From Campylobacteraceae bacterium (GTDB taxonomy: Bacteria; Campylobacterota; Campylobacteria; Campylobacterales; Sulfurovaceae): DNA of 35,816 nucleotides. Positions 16,980-24,978 of the stretch are shown in pieces (positions within the stretch are counted from its first letter, which is position 1; each line of letters opens with the position of its first letter). The stretch is from contig JALUKQ010000047.1 of assembly GCA_027056485.1 (NCBI GenBank), forward strand, positions 1 through 35,816, given 5' to 3'. The notes under the pieces are model-generated. The model was not told the origin of the DNA. It was given only the letters and a program-made list of their open reading frames with translations, and searched no databases. The position numbers and the translations under genes are program-made.

Positions 16980-19889
16980 ATGCCACCAATAGCTCGAAAA
17001 CCTCAACAGATATACCTTAACCGTGATATTGATTTTATTATAGAAAACCATATAGAAAACAAAACATCAAAACTTCTTTTTGTACATGGTCAAGGTGGCG
17101 TGGGTAAAAGTACTCTGCTTAAAAAGTTTCTCTCTTATGATGCCGAAGAGATTCCTACAGTGCTGATAAACCTACAAGATAGAAATATCAACAATTTTGT
17201 AGATATTTTACTCGATGAAGATATAACATCGGTAAAACATTGCCCTAGTTTTGAAAAAATCCGTACCATTTTACTCAAAGAGCCAAAACTTTTAAATGCT
17301 ATTATCAAGAGTGATACCGATGTAGTTGAATCACAAATAGAAGAGTATGACAAAGAGTGGGGAGAGTATGCAAAAATAGCAATTGATGGTTTTAAATTTG
17401 GTGCAAAGTTTCTAAAAAATGCTGATGAGAAAAAGAAAAAAGAGTTTTTAAACAATCCAGAGTTTGTTTTGCTCTCTGCATTGACAGAAGATTTTGAAGA
17501 TTATGGACTCTTTATGGTAGATACTTTCGAGAAGATTAAAACCAATGACATCAAATCTAAAATCAACTTTACTGATAGTGGTGAACTCTCTATGCGTCTT
17601 AAAGAGAAACACTATCGTCTAAAAGATTATATTGAGGGCTTGGTCTATCTATTGGTAGGGAGTAGCACCTTTATTATCGCAGGGCGAAACAGTCAAGATG
17701 AACTCAATATGGAAGTTCCTTTGGACTACTGTGATGAGTTGTCGTTAGAGAACTTTTCTATTTCAAATATAAAAGAGCTTTTTTCTATTCATGTCCAAAG
17801 AGACAAAAAACTCTCTATGCCAAGTGACAAACAGATAGAACAGATAGCAGAGCTAACCAATGGTAATCCACTTATTGTAGGGCTTTTCCCAAAAGTAGCC
17901 AAAGAGTATGACTCTTGGGACGAGTTAGATTACGAAGAGATGGAGCGACGCATAAAGACCGATGATGAGTTTGGTCTACTTTACTACATGACCGACAGAG
18001 TGTTGAGTCATTTAGGTGAGTCTAAAGAGGTTTGGAAGTTGGTTATTCCAAGGGTGTTAAACGTAGAGATAGAGAAGCTACTTTTAGATGAAAAGATACT
18101 TAAAGAGCTAATAGAGGTTGGATTAGCCACCAAAGGCACAGGCAGAGACTCAGAACGATACTACCTACACGACGATGTGCATAGAGCCATTGTCGCTTAC
18201 TATGCACGAGAGTTTAAAAATGGCTTTAGCTCTTGGCACGATGCCGAAGTGGTAGCAGAAGTTCATAGGGAGTTGATGGGGTTTTATGAGAACTATACGG
18301 AACTTTATGGAGTTAATAGTACTTTTGAGGGGTGTTATCATAAGATGATGCTGAGAGAGGGGTTTGAGAATGATTTTGAGGTTAGTAGGGAAGAGTTTGC
18401 TTCTTTAACACTTAGTTCTATCAGTTTAAACTATCAGGCAAAATTTCGAGTTTGTAGCTCTTTTGATACTTTGTCTAACTTCCAAATATCTGAACTAATA
18501 AGAATTTGGAAGGAAGAAAAAGATACTTGGACTACTTGGATGAGTCAAAAGTTGTATTCAAGATTAATAAAAGCTTTAAATGAAGGAAAGAGTGACCAAA
18601 TAACAGAAGATATGCCTTTTTTAGAGAGTTTAAAAGAAGAGTTAAAAGATGATTGGTCATACTATTATTTAATTGGGAATGCTTATGCTGAAAAAGGAGA
18701 GTACCACAATGGCATAAAAGCCTATCAAAAAGCAGTAGATATAAATCCTAAAAAAGATGAAGCTTATTATAGTATAGGGAATGCTTATTATGATAAAAGA
18801 GAGTACGACAACGCGATAGAAGCTTATCAAAAAGCTATAGAGATAAATTCTAAAAGAGATGAAGCCTACAATAATAAAGGGAGTGCTTATGATAAAAAAG
18901 AAGAGTATCACAACGCCATAGATGCCTTTCAAAAAGCAGTAGAGATAAATCCTAAAAACGATGAAGCTTATTATAATATGGGGATTGTTTATCGTAAAAA
19001 GGGAGAGTATGACAATGCTATAGATGCTTATAAAAAAGCAGTAGAGATAAATCCTAAAAACGATGAAGCTTATCTTGGAATAAGTAAGATTTATATTGAT
19101 ATTTTAAAAAAAATTGAAAAAGGTATCACTTATGCAAACAAAGCAATCAAAATAAACCCTAATAAAGAAGATTCTTATCATTATATAGGTGTTGGATTAA
19201 CCTCATTAGAAAAATATGAAGAAGCTATCTCTTATTACCGAAAAGCTATAGAGATTAATCCTAATTATTATAATTCTTATCTTAATTTAGGTAATGCTTA
19301 TATTAATTTACATAAATCTAATGAAGCAATAATTGCTAACCAAAAAGCAATAAAAATAAGTTCAAATAGATATGAAGCTTATTCCAATCTTGGTATTCTC
19401 TATATCAATTTAGAAAAATATGAAGAGGGCATTGAGTGTATGGATAAATGTATTAACTTAAATTACAAAACATATGATGTCTATTATGCTTTGGCATTAG
19501 CATATAATGGTTTAAAAAACTATAAACAAGCAATTATTAATTTAATAGAAGCTATACGATTAAATCCTAATCAATATGATAATTATCCAGACCTCTTTGA
19601 ATTCCAACTAACCCAAAACCAACCCTTTGACCAAGCGTTAGAGAAAAAATACATTGAGCTGTTTCAAAATCAAAAAGAGAGCTTTATACAGTATGAAATG
19701 CTAAAGATACTCCAATATATAAGCCATAAACAAGAGGTAAACCTAGAGCAGTGGAAGCAGAAGTATGAGGGTGTTAGTATGGGTGGTTGGAGTTTTGATG
19801 AGTTGGAAGCGTGGATTGATGGGGTTGAGGAGAGTGATTTGAAAGTTAGACTTCGAGAGGCTTTAGAGGGGTTTAAGGGGCATGGGTAA
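16980..19889 (+). CDS. STAND-family ATPase with TPR repeats
   Basis: 969 residues. Residues 37-45 GQGGVGKST are Walker A; LFMVD (177-181) is Walker B; FIIAGR (231-236) is sensor-like; GNPL (295-298) matches the G-x-P motif of AP-ATPase/STAND proteins. A winged-helix region follows (about 345-420, ending YYLHDDVHRAIVAYYAREF). From 558 to about 864 there are nine TPRs of 34-35 residues, then a short helical tail. STAND proteins switch on when the repeat domain senses a ligand, and act in signalling or phage defence. No effector domain is visible at either end, although the Pro-rich start resembles the linker that joins CHAT or other effectors to NB-ARC in fused proteins. Own promoter; flanked by REP-like hairpins. 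Confidence 0.88.
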   Translation: MPPIARKPQQIYLNRDIDFIIENHIENKTSKLLFVHGQGGVGKSTLLKKFLSYDAEEIPTVLINLQDRNINNFVDILLDEDITSVKHCPSFEKIRTILLKEPKLLNAIIKSDTDVVESQIEEYDKEWGEYAKIAIDGFKFGAKFLKNADEKKKKEFLNNPEFVLLSALTEDFEDYGLFMVDTFEKIKTNDIKSKINFTDSGELSMRLKEKHYRLKDYIEGLVYLLVGSSTFIIAGRNSQDELNMEVPLDYCDELSLENFSISNIKELFSIHVQRDKKLSMPSDKQIEQIAELTNGNPLIVGLFPKVAKEYDSWDELDYEEMERRIKTDDEFGLLYYMTDRVLSHLGESKEVWKLVIPRVLNVEIEKLLLDEKILKELIEVGLATKGTGRDSERYYLHDDVHRAIVAYYAREFKNGFSSWHDAEVVAEVHRELMGFYENYTELYGVNSTFEGCYHKMMLREGFENDFEVSREEFASLTLSSISLNYQAKFRVCSSFDTLSNFQISELIRIWKEEKDTWTTWMSQKLYSRLIKALNEGKSDQITEDMPFLESLKEELKDDWSYYYLIGNAYAEKGEYHNGIKAYQKAVDINPKKDEAYYSIGNAYYDKREYDNAIEAYQKAIEINSKRDEAYNNKGSAYDKKEEYHNAIDAFQKAVEINPKNDEAYYNMGIVYRKKGEYDNAIDAYKKAVEINPKNDEAYLGISKIYIDILKKIEKGITYANKAIKINPNKEDSYHYIGVGLTSLEKYEEAISYYRKAIEINPNYYNSYLNLGNAYINLHKSNEAIIANQKAIKISSNRYEAYSNLGILYINLEKYEEGIECMDKCINLNYKTYDVYYALALAYNGLKNYKQAIINLIEAIRLNPNQYDNYPDLFEFQLTQNQPFDQALEKKYIELFQNQKESFIQYEMLKILQYISHKQEVNLEQWKQKYEGVSMGGWSFDELEAWIDGVEESDLKVRLREALEGFKGHG
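18690..19075 (+). repeat. near-identical TPR-coding units (102 bp)
   Basis: The first four TPR units repeat closely at the DNA level. For example GATGAAGCTTATTATA-type segments recur every 102 bases, and the join of units 3-4 and 4-5 shares the AAAGCAGTAGAGATAAATCC stretch. Later units (19080-19570) keep the protein pattern but differ in DNA, so the front units were duplicated or homogenised more recently. Confidence 0.7.
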
Positions 19890-19893
19890 TTTT

Positions 19894-19928
19894 CCGTAGG
19901 TCGGGATGTCCTCTTCCCGACATTTACG
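19894..19928. repeat. REP-like hairpin, right copy
   Basis: Bases 19894-19921 equal 16867-16894 in the same direction. The inner stem TCGGGA / TCCCGA is kept, the outer CGTA / TACG too, with GG opposite CATT between them. It begins 4 bases after the STAND-TPR stop and may act as its terminator. The stretch from 19929 to 20015 shows nothing further. Confidence 0.8.
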
Positions 19929-20015
19929 TGGCATAAAATGAAAATTTGATATAACGAAATAATGTTGGCATATTAAATTTTATTGAACGATGGGGTATAT
20001 TGGTGTGCGTGTTAC

Positions 20016-20141
20016 CTATAGCGTCTCAAAATTAACTATCTCTACAGTATCGCAGCCCTTTTTAAAGAGTTTTAGAGATATCTCTTTATAGGTGTCGTTG
20101 TCACAAATAAGCTGGTAGGTCACGTTGAGTTTTCCTTGCAT
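20016..20141 (-). CDS. small protein of unknown function (41 residues)
   Basis: Read directly from the bases: ATG at 20139-20141, TAG at 20016-20018. The product begins MQGKLNVTYQLICDND and ends VEIVNFETL, is soluble and has two Cys (13 and 30). Support comes from signals: AAGGA about 8 bases upstream of the ATG and an extended -10 (TGTTATAAT, 20181-20189) about 40 bases upstream, all in the right order on the minus strand. No family recognised. It could be a true small gene or the surviving front end of a longer one. It is divergent from the HIT gene and converges on the STAND-TPR gene. Confidence 0.5.
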   Translation of the reverse strand: MQGKLNVTYQLICDNDTYKEISLKLFKKGCDTVEIVNFETL

Positions 20142-20180
20142 TAGATTTTCCTTATAGATGGTTTAGATTTAAGTTGATTA

Positions 20181-20189
20181 ATTATAACA
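20181..20189 (-). promoter_or_regulatory. extended -10 promoter of the 41-residue gene
   Basis: TGTTATAAT on the minus strand, a full TGn extended -10. An inverted repeat, ATGACA-TAT-TGTCAT at 20215-20229, lies between it and the divergent HIT gene and may be an operator. Confidence 0.5.
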
Positions 20190-20214
20190 TAAAAGTAAAA
20201 TAAGCTTTAAAAAC

Positions 20215-20229
20215 ATGACATATTGTCAT
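20215..20229. promoter_or_regulatory. inverted repeat between divergent genes
   Basis: ATGACA / TGTCAT arms with a TAT spacer, upstream of both the HIT gene and the 41-residue gene. Candidate binding site for a dimeric regulator; no regulator gene is adjacent. Confidence 0.3.
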
Positions 20230-20245
20230 TAAATTAGGAGATGTT

Positions 20246-20602
20246 TTGGTATATGAAAATGAATTGATAAAAATAGAGGTAGAAGAGTCAGAGATTCCAT
20301 GGCTTAAAATTTTTACTCAAAAGCCTTATAAAGAGTTTTCAGAATGTAGCAGTGAAGAGAAGTTAGAAATCTGGAGAGTTTTAGATATTATTGAAAAAGA
20401 GATGATAACTTTCTTTCAGCCTAAAAAAATAAACATCGCCTCTTTTGGGAACTATATGCCTCATGTGCATTGGCACATAATGGCACGTTTTGAGACCGAT
20501 AGCTACTTTCCTGAACCTATGTGGGGGAAAGTTCAAAGAGAAGGTTCTTATAGACTTGATGGCTTTAATCAGTTTCTTAATCTACTTAAAGAGAAAATTT
20601 AA
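20246..20602 (+). CDS. HIT-family (histidine triad) protein
   Basis: 118 residues. The signature HVHWHIMARF (about 73-82) is the H-x-H-x-H triad of nucleotide hydrolases and transferases such as Ap4A or AMP-NH2 hydrolases; the exact substrate is unknown. Cytoplasmic. The start is TTG at 20246, chosen because AGGAG ends 5 bases upstream; the nearby ATG at 20241 is in another frame and stops within a few codons. The 3' end overlaps the convergent 64-residue gene by 21 bases. Confidence 0.87.
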   Translation: MVYENELIKIEVEESEIPWLKIFTQKPYKEFSECSSEEKLEIWRVLDIIEKEMITFFQPKKINIASFGNYMPHVHWHIMARFETDSYFPEPMWGKVQREGSYRLDGFNQFLNLLKEKI

Positions 20603-20776
20603 TATATTTTTGAAGAAAGAAGGTTTTTCTTCTTTCTTTGTAGTATAAAATTTTTTATCTATTACTACTTCATCTTTTTCTAGTATTTTCTCTTTTTTTT
20701 CTACTTTTTCAGGTGTCAATCTATCTACATAAGCATGTGCTGCTCTTATCTGTTCGGCTTCAAAATTAATTTGCAT
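20582..20776 (-). CDS. small protein in the MotA/MotB-like operon
   Basis: 64 residues. No family recognised. It begins MQINFEAEQIRAAHAYVDRL (amphipathic helix), has a Lys/Glu-rich middle and ends FFKNILNFLFK, a short aromatic-hydrophobic helix that might touch the membrane. It starts inside the last codons of the MotB-like gene (11-base overlap), so it is probably translated with it and may serve the same complex. A weak purine-rich site precedes the ATG. It overlaps the convergent HIT gene by 21 bases. I believe it is real because of the tight coupling and sensible composition. Confidence 0.6.
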   Translation of the reverse strand: MQINFEAEQIRAAHAYVDRLTPEKVEKKEKILEKDEVVIDKKFYTTKKEEKPSFFKNILNFLFK

Positions 20777-21932
20777 CTAAAATTCTCTCTATTTCGTACA
20801 TGGCATCTTCATTTTTAAGTCTAAACTTTACCTCTATTCTTCTACTTGCATCTTTGTCTTCAACTCCATTAACCTTGATGGCATCGAGGTAAGAACGTCC
20901 ACTGGCTACGAGTTTGTCTTTGATATTATGCTCTTTAATGTAGTCAAGGGTTAAAAGGTAGTTCATAACAGCAAAAGCACGTTGTTGTGAAAGGTTTAGG
21001 TTGTATAGATAGGAGCCATCACTATCTGTATGACCTTCTATAATAATTTTATCTAAATGGTCAGCAATATTTTTGTTTGTAATCAATGTATCGACATAAT
21101 TAATAAAGTTCTCTTTGAGTTCATTCTTTGCACCGTCTTTTAATGTAGAAGAACCTTTGTCAAATAATATATTTGAAGCAAGTCTAAGTGAACCACTATT
21201 TTTATCGATATTAATTTTATTACCCAATGAAGATTTTAACTCTGCGATGACTTTTAATTTGATTCCCGTTAAAGATTTAATTTTTGCTTTTTGGGCTTGA
21301 AGTTTAACCAGTAGCTCATCATATTTTGTCTGTTTATTGTCTACAGCTTTCAATAACTCAAGAAGTTTTTGTTCATTGAGTTTTAATTTATCATCTTGTT
21401 CTGACATACTGTTTGAGAGGAGTACAATTTTATTTTTATATGCTTCCACATCCAATTCTTTTTGGTTCAATGTACGGTTTTGCTCTTCAGTTAAATTTTG
21501 TAATATAACAATATGATTAGAGAAACTATCAACTTTGGCATTTTGAGCTAAAAGAAGTTGATTGAGTTTTTCTATCTCCTCACTTTTTAGCTTTAGAGTG
21601 TTATTTGAGATAATAAGATTTTCTTTACTTGTTTGTAAACTCTCTTCTCGTTGTGCTAAAAGATTTTTTAGTTTAGTAATCTCATCATCTTTTATAAGAA
21701 GCTTTTGAGACATATTAACAAGATGATTAGACTGTTCTATAAGTGTTTGACTCTGTTCATTTAATACATTGTCTTTTTTGCTTATAGCACTTTTTAAAAT
21801 AGTAGATTTAACTATAATCGCACCAATAAGTAAAATAAAAACAAAAAGTAAACCTGCCATTAAGTCAGCATAAGAAATCCAAAAATTACTATTTTCATTG
21901 TTGCAGTTACTGTTATTATTTTTTTTAAACAT
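20766..21932 (-). CDS. MotB/OmpA-like stator protein with long coiled coil
   Basis: 388 residues. A short cytoplasmic start leads into one membrane helix with SYADLMAGLLFVFILL (20-35); Asp23 matches the proton-carrying Asp of MotB, ZorB and related stators. Residues about 45-235 are a long coiled coil in the periplasm, far longer than in MotB. The C-terminal OmpA domain binds peptidoglycan: LFDKGSSTL, IIEGHTDSDGSYLYNLNLS, QRAFAVMNYL and DASRRIEVKF (about 250-380). Its ATG overlaps the stop of the MotA-like gene by 1 base (TAATG). No flagellar genes are nearby, so a non-flagellar motor is inferred, perhaps acting on the cell wall. Confidence 0.85.
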   Translation of the reverse strand: MFKKNNNSNCNNENSNFWISYADLMAGLLFVFILLIGAIIVKSTILKSAISKKDNVLNEQSQTLIEQSNHLVNMSQKLLIKDDEITKLKNLLAQREESLQTSKENLIISNNTLKLKSEEIEKLNQLLLAQNAKVDSFSNHIVILQNLTEEQNRTLNQKELDVEAYKNKIVLLSNSMSEQDDKLKLNEQKLLELLKAVDNKQTKYDELLVKLQAQKAKIKSLTGIKLKVIAELKSSLGNKINIDKNSGSLRLASNILFDKGSSTLKDGAKNELKENFINYVDTLITNKNIADHLDKIIIEGHTDSDGSYLYNLNLSQQRAFAVMNYLLTLDYIKEHNIKDKLVASGRSYLDAIKVNGVEDKDASRRIEVKFRLKNEDAMYEIERILDAN

Positions 21933-23068
21933 TATTTATTCACTATATGACTTGAAATTTGATTATGATATTTAGTTATAGTATCTTGTAGTATAGCATT
22001 TTGTTGGCTAGTGCTGTTTGCAAAGTTTGCAAGTTTGACTATAATATTACTTAACTCATCATCTATTTTATGGAATGTTAAGGTTAATGCATTTTCTAAA
22101 CTACTGTCAAATTTATTGAGTGTTTGATTTAACTCTTTTGTTGTCTTATTGAACTCTATAATGTTTTTTTCAATACTTTCACTAGCAGAAAGAGATGCTT
22201 GTGAGTGTTGCATTTTTTCAAGAGTCTCTTTTAAATCGGTTGATACCATCTGCATATGGTCGGTAATACCTGCAAAACTTTTGTTGGTTTCTGACATAAT
22301 AGTATGAAAATTTTCTAGATGTTTTTCATTGAGTGTCTTTATAAAGTCTAAGTTAAAAGTCTCTTTGAGTGTTTGCATCATTTTTTTGTCACGCATCTCA
22401 TGTTGCATATGTTCATGACGTTTTAGTTCACTTTCATTCCAAATGTAACTCTTATAAACCTCAGATAATTGGTGTGCATCATGGTCAACTTTAGATAGTC
22501 CTCTTTTCTCAAAGAAGTTCCAGAGAATAGAGAGGAATATACCATAGATAGAAGCATAAAATGCAGTTCCAATTCCAGATAATAGAAGTGAAATATCATG
22601 GTCTAGAGCCTCAGTGTCACTAATAGAGAAATTTGGCATAGAGATAGCAATAGCTGTAAATGTACCTAAGATTCCTAGCATTGGAAAGAATGAAGGGGCA
22701 ATTGATGCATAGTTGTCATTTCTAAATGTCTTATAATAGTCTGCTATAAAGTTACCTATATCAATAGTAGATTTGGTTTTATCAAAAATAGTTAAAGAGT
22801 TCTCTTTTATAGCTACTTGTAATTTTTTTTGTAGTTCCACATATTCTCTACGCATTTTACAGACAACAAAGTTTGCATTATGTTGTATAAATAGTAGATA
22901 AATAAAATAGATAATACCTATAATAACTAAAGAGTGTAATTCAACTTTTAATGAAATTATATTTAGATAACCTAAGAGTATTCCTCCAAAAAAAAGTGTT
23001 GGAAGTAAAAGAATGATAAAATAGTTTAGATAACAAGGGGTATTTGAACCGTTTGGATTATTTGTCAT
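21932..23068 (-). CDS. MotA/TolQ/ExbB-type proton channel protein
   Basis: 378 residues. Four membrane segments: about 14-38, 44-62, 124-146 (FFPMLGILGTFTAIAISMP, the conserved GxxGTF channel helix) and 159-185 (LLLSGIGTAFYASIYGIFLS). After the last one comes a cytoplasmic tail of about 190 residues, helical and heptad-like (LKETLEKMQ, FNKTTKELNQTLNKFDSSL). A long tail on a MotA-like channel is also a feature of ZorA. With the MotB-like protein it should form a 5:2 ion-driven rotary unit. AAGGA lies 6 bases before the ATG. It follows mreC by 55 bases in the same direction; a separate promoter is possible. Confidence 0.85.
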   Translation of the reverse strand: MTNNPNGSNTPCYLNYFIILLLPTLFFGGILLGYLNIISLKVELHSLVIIGIIYFIYLLFIQHNANFVVCKMRREYVELQKKLQVAIKENSLTIFDKTKSTIDIGNFIADYYKTFRNDNYASIAPSFFPMLGILGTFTAIAISMPNFSISDTEALDHDISLLLSGIGTAFYASIYGIFLSILWNFFEKRGLSKVDHDAHQLSEVYKSYIWNESELKRHEHMQHEMRDKKMMQTLKETFNLDFIKTLNEKHLENFHTIMSETNKSFAGITDHMQMVSTDLKETLEKMQHSQASLSASESIEKNIIEFNKTTKELNQTLNKFDSSLENALTLTFHKIDDELSNIIVKLANFANSTSQQNAILQDTITKYHNQISSHIVNK

Positions 23069-23123
23069 TTAGATTCCTTCTATGTATAAGTTATAACGAT
23101 ATCATAATATAATTAATAGATTA

Positions 23124-23945
23124 TTAATCTGTGATATTGTTATCTAGTTTTATTTTTGTAATATTTATCTCTTTTGGCTGTTGTAGTACCTCTTTTACTA
23201 AGTAAAAAAAGTTTGGATGAAGTACATCAGCATGAGTTTTAATAATAGCAGTTTTATAGGTACTTTGTGTAATAACTTTAGTAACGTCACCTACTGGAAT
23301 ATTAGGTAGAAAAATATTATCTAGTCCTGAAGTTATAACTTTATCACCTATTGCTATTTTAGACCATTTCGGTATAAAGTTTATCTCCATACTTTGTGCA
23401 TCAATCCCTTTTGCAATACCTGGTGTGTTTTTTGTTCCGATAAATGTAGAGAATTGACACTCTGGATTAGAGAGTAAAACACCTTTTAATGGGCCTTCAT
23501 TTTTAATAGCAATTCCTGCAACAACATTTTTTTGAATTAATCCATATATTTTATCTTTTTTTAGCTCATTGCCTTTGGTAAGATAAATTTGTGAAAAATC
23601 ATTAAGTTTTTTATAGGAGATAGTTTGAACACGTATAATAGTTTCAGACAAATCAAACTTTTTCTGGGAAAATCCATTGAGTTGTTCAAGTTGAATAATA
23701 CTCATTTTTTGCTGATACAGATATTTTCTAAGAAGAATGTTCTCTTTTTTTAAGTTTTCTATAGACTTGGATTGATTTGAAAACCTGTTTATTTTATCAT
23801 GAATATCATTACTAAAGTTAAGATAGCTCTCTTTAATCGGTAGAGTAACGAGTGCAAATTTATCTTGAAAAATCTCCTCTTTTTTTAAGAGGAGTAGTGT
23901 ACTAATAACAAGTATAGTAATTAAAATAGATTTACTATTCATCAT
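23124..23945 (-). CDS. mreC: rod shape-determining protein MreC
   Basis: 273 residues. One N-terminal membrane anchor (5-20), a coiled coil (about 40-85, IENLKKENILLRKYLYQQK) and the periplasmic beta domain with GLIQKNVVAGIAI, SNPECQFSTFIG, GDKVITSGLDNIFLPNIPVG. MreC links MreB filaments to peptidoglycan synthases. Its start overlaps mreB by 11 bases; a second ATG follows directly (MMNSK), so the exact start could be one codon later. There is no mreD immediately downstream; the MotA-like gene comes instead. Confidence 0.93.
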   Translation of the reverse strand: MMNSKSILITILVISTLLLLKKEEIFQDKFALVTLPIKESYLNFSNDIHDKINRFSNQSKSIENLKKENILLRKYLYQQKMSIIQLEQLNGFSQKKFDLSETIIRVQTISYKKLNDFSQIYLTKGNELKKDKIYGLIQKNVVAGIAIKNEGPLKGVLLSNPECQFSTFIGTKNTPGIAKGIDAQSMEINFIPKWSKIAIGDKVITSGLDNIFLPNIPVGDVTKVITQSTYKTAIIKTHADVLHPNFFYLVKEVLQQPKEINITKIKLDNNITD

Positions 23946-24969
23946 AAACAGTTTGTTGTAATAAGTCTATCTCTTCAAGGGCTTTACCTGTTCCCTTAGC
24001 TACTGCAAGTAGAGGATCTTCTGCTACATATACTGGTAACTTAATAATATTGGATAGATATTTATCTAATCCTCTAATTAATGCACCACCACCAGTTAAA
24101 ACAATACCATTTTCAACAATGTCACCTGCCAAATCAGGAGGTGTCTGCTCTAATACAAGTTTCAATGCTTCTCCAATCTCTTTTAATGGCTCTTTTGTTG
24201 CTTCTCTAATATGCTCCGAATTAATTTCTATAGAAGATAGAAGACCAGTAACTTGGTCACGACCTTTTACTTGCATGGTTAACTCTTCATCAAGTTGAAT
24301 GGCTGTACCAATATTGATTTTCATATCTTCTGCAACCCTGTCACCAATAAGAAGGTTAAAGTTTTTTCTCATATAATCAATAATAGAAGCATCCATTTTG
24401 TCACCAGCTGTTCTGATTGACTTTGAAACAACCAAACCACCAAGAGAGATAACACCGATTTCTGTTGTACCTCCACCAATATCAACAACTAAGTTTCCAT
24501 TTGGTTCTTTTACAGGTATACCAGAACCAATAGCAGCTGCCATAGGCTCTTCGATAAGATAAACTTCTCTAGCTCCTGCTGACATAGCAGACTCTTTAAC
24601 TGCTTTTCGTTCAACCTGTGTTAATCCATAAGGAACACAGATAATTATCCTAGGAGAAAAAAGACCTTTTCTATTATGTACTTTTTCTATAAAGTATCGA
24701 ATCATCATTTCTGTAACGTTAAAGTCGGCTATAACACCATCTCTCATAGGTCTGATAGCTTTAATGTTTCCTGGTGTTTTACCCACCATATCTTTTGCCT
24801 CTTGACCTACGGCTAAAATTCTCTCTCTCCCATGTTTATCATACTGAATAGCAACTACTGATGGTTCATCAATACAGATTCCTTTTCCTTTAACCAATAC
24901 CAATGTATTGGCAGTTCCTAAATCTATTGCTAAATCGTTTGAAAACATCCCTAAAAGTTTTTTAAACAT
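23935..24969 (-). CDS. mreB: rod shape-determining protein MreB
   Basis: 344 residues, usual length. Actin-fold motifs: DLAIDLGTANTLV (12-24), EEPMAAAIGSGIPV (about 140-153), VDIGGGTTEIGVISLGG (about 162-178) and ENGIVLTGGGALIRGLD (about 287-303). It forms membrane-bound filaments that guide lateral wall growth in rod cells. It sits 9 bases after the clpX stop and overlaps mreC, in the clpX-mreB-mreC order known from Campylobacter. Confidence 0.98.
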   Translation of the reverse strand: MFKKLLGMFSNDLAIDLGTANTLVLVKGKGICIDEPSVVAIQYDKHGRERILAVGQEAKDMVGKTPGNIKAIRPMRDGVIADFNVTEMMIRYFIEKVHNRKGLFSPRIIICVPYGLTQVERKAVKESAMSAGAREVYLIEEPMAAAIGSGIPVKEPNGNLVVDIGGGTTEIGVISLGGLVVSKSIRTAGDKMDASIIDYMRKNFNLLIGDRVAEDMKINIGTAIQLDEELTMQVKGRDQVTGLLSSIEINSEHIREATKEPLKEIGEALKLVLEQTPPDLAGDIVENGIVLTGGGALIRGLDKYLSNIIKLPVYVAEDPLLAVAKGTGKALEEIDLLQQTVYDE

Positions 24970-24978
24970 TATTATTTC

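Noticed and set aside
18669-18932. 87-codon antisense frame over the TPR repeats
   Set aside because: It mirrors the repeat structure of the sense gene; a by-product of repeats, not a gene.
20582-23068. Complete Zorya defence system
   Set aside because: The MotA/MotB-like pair is similar in plan, but no ZorC, ZorD or ZorE gene is next to it; the neighbours are mreC and a HIT protein.
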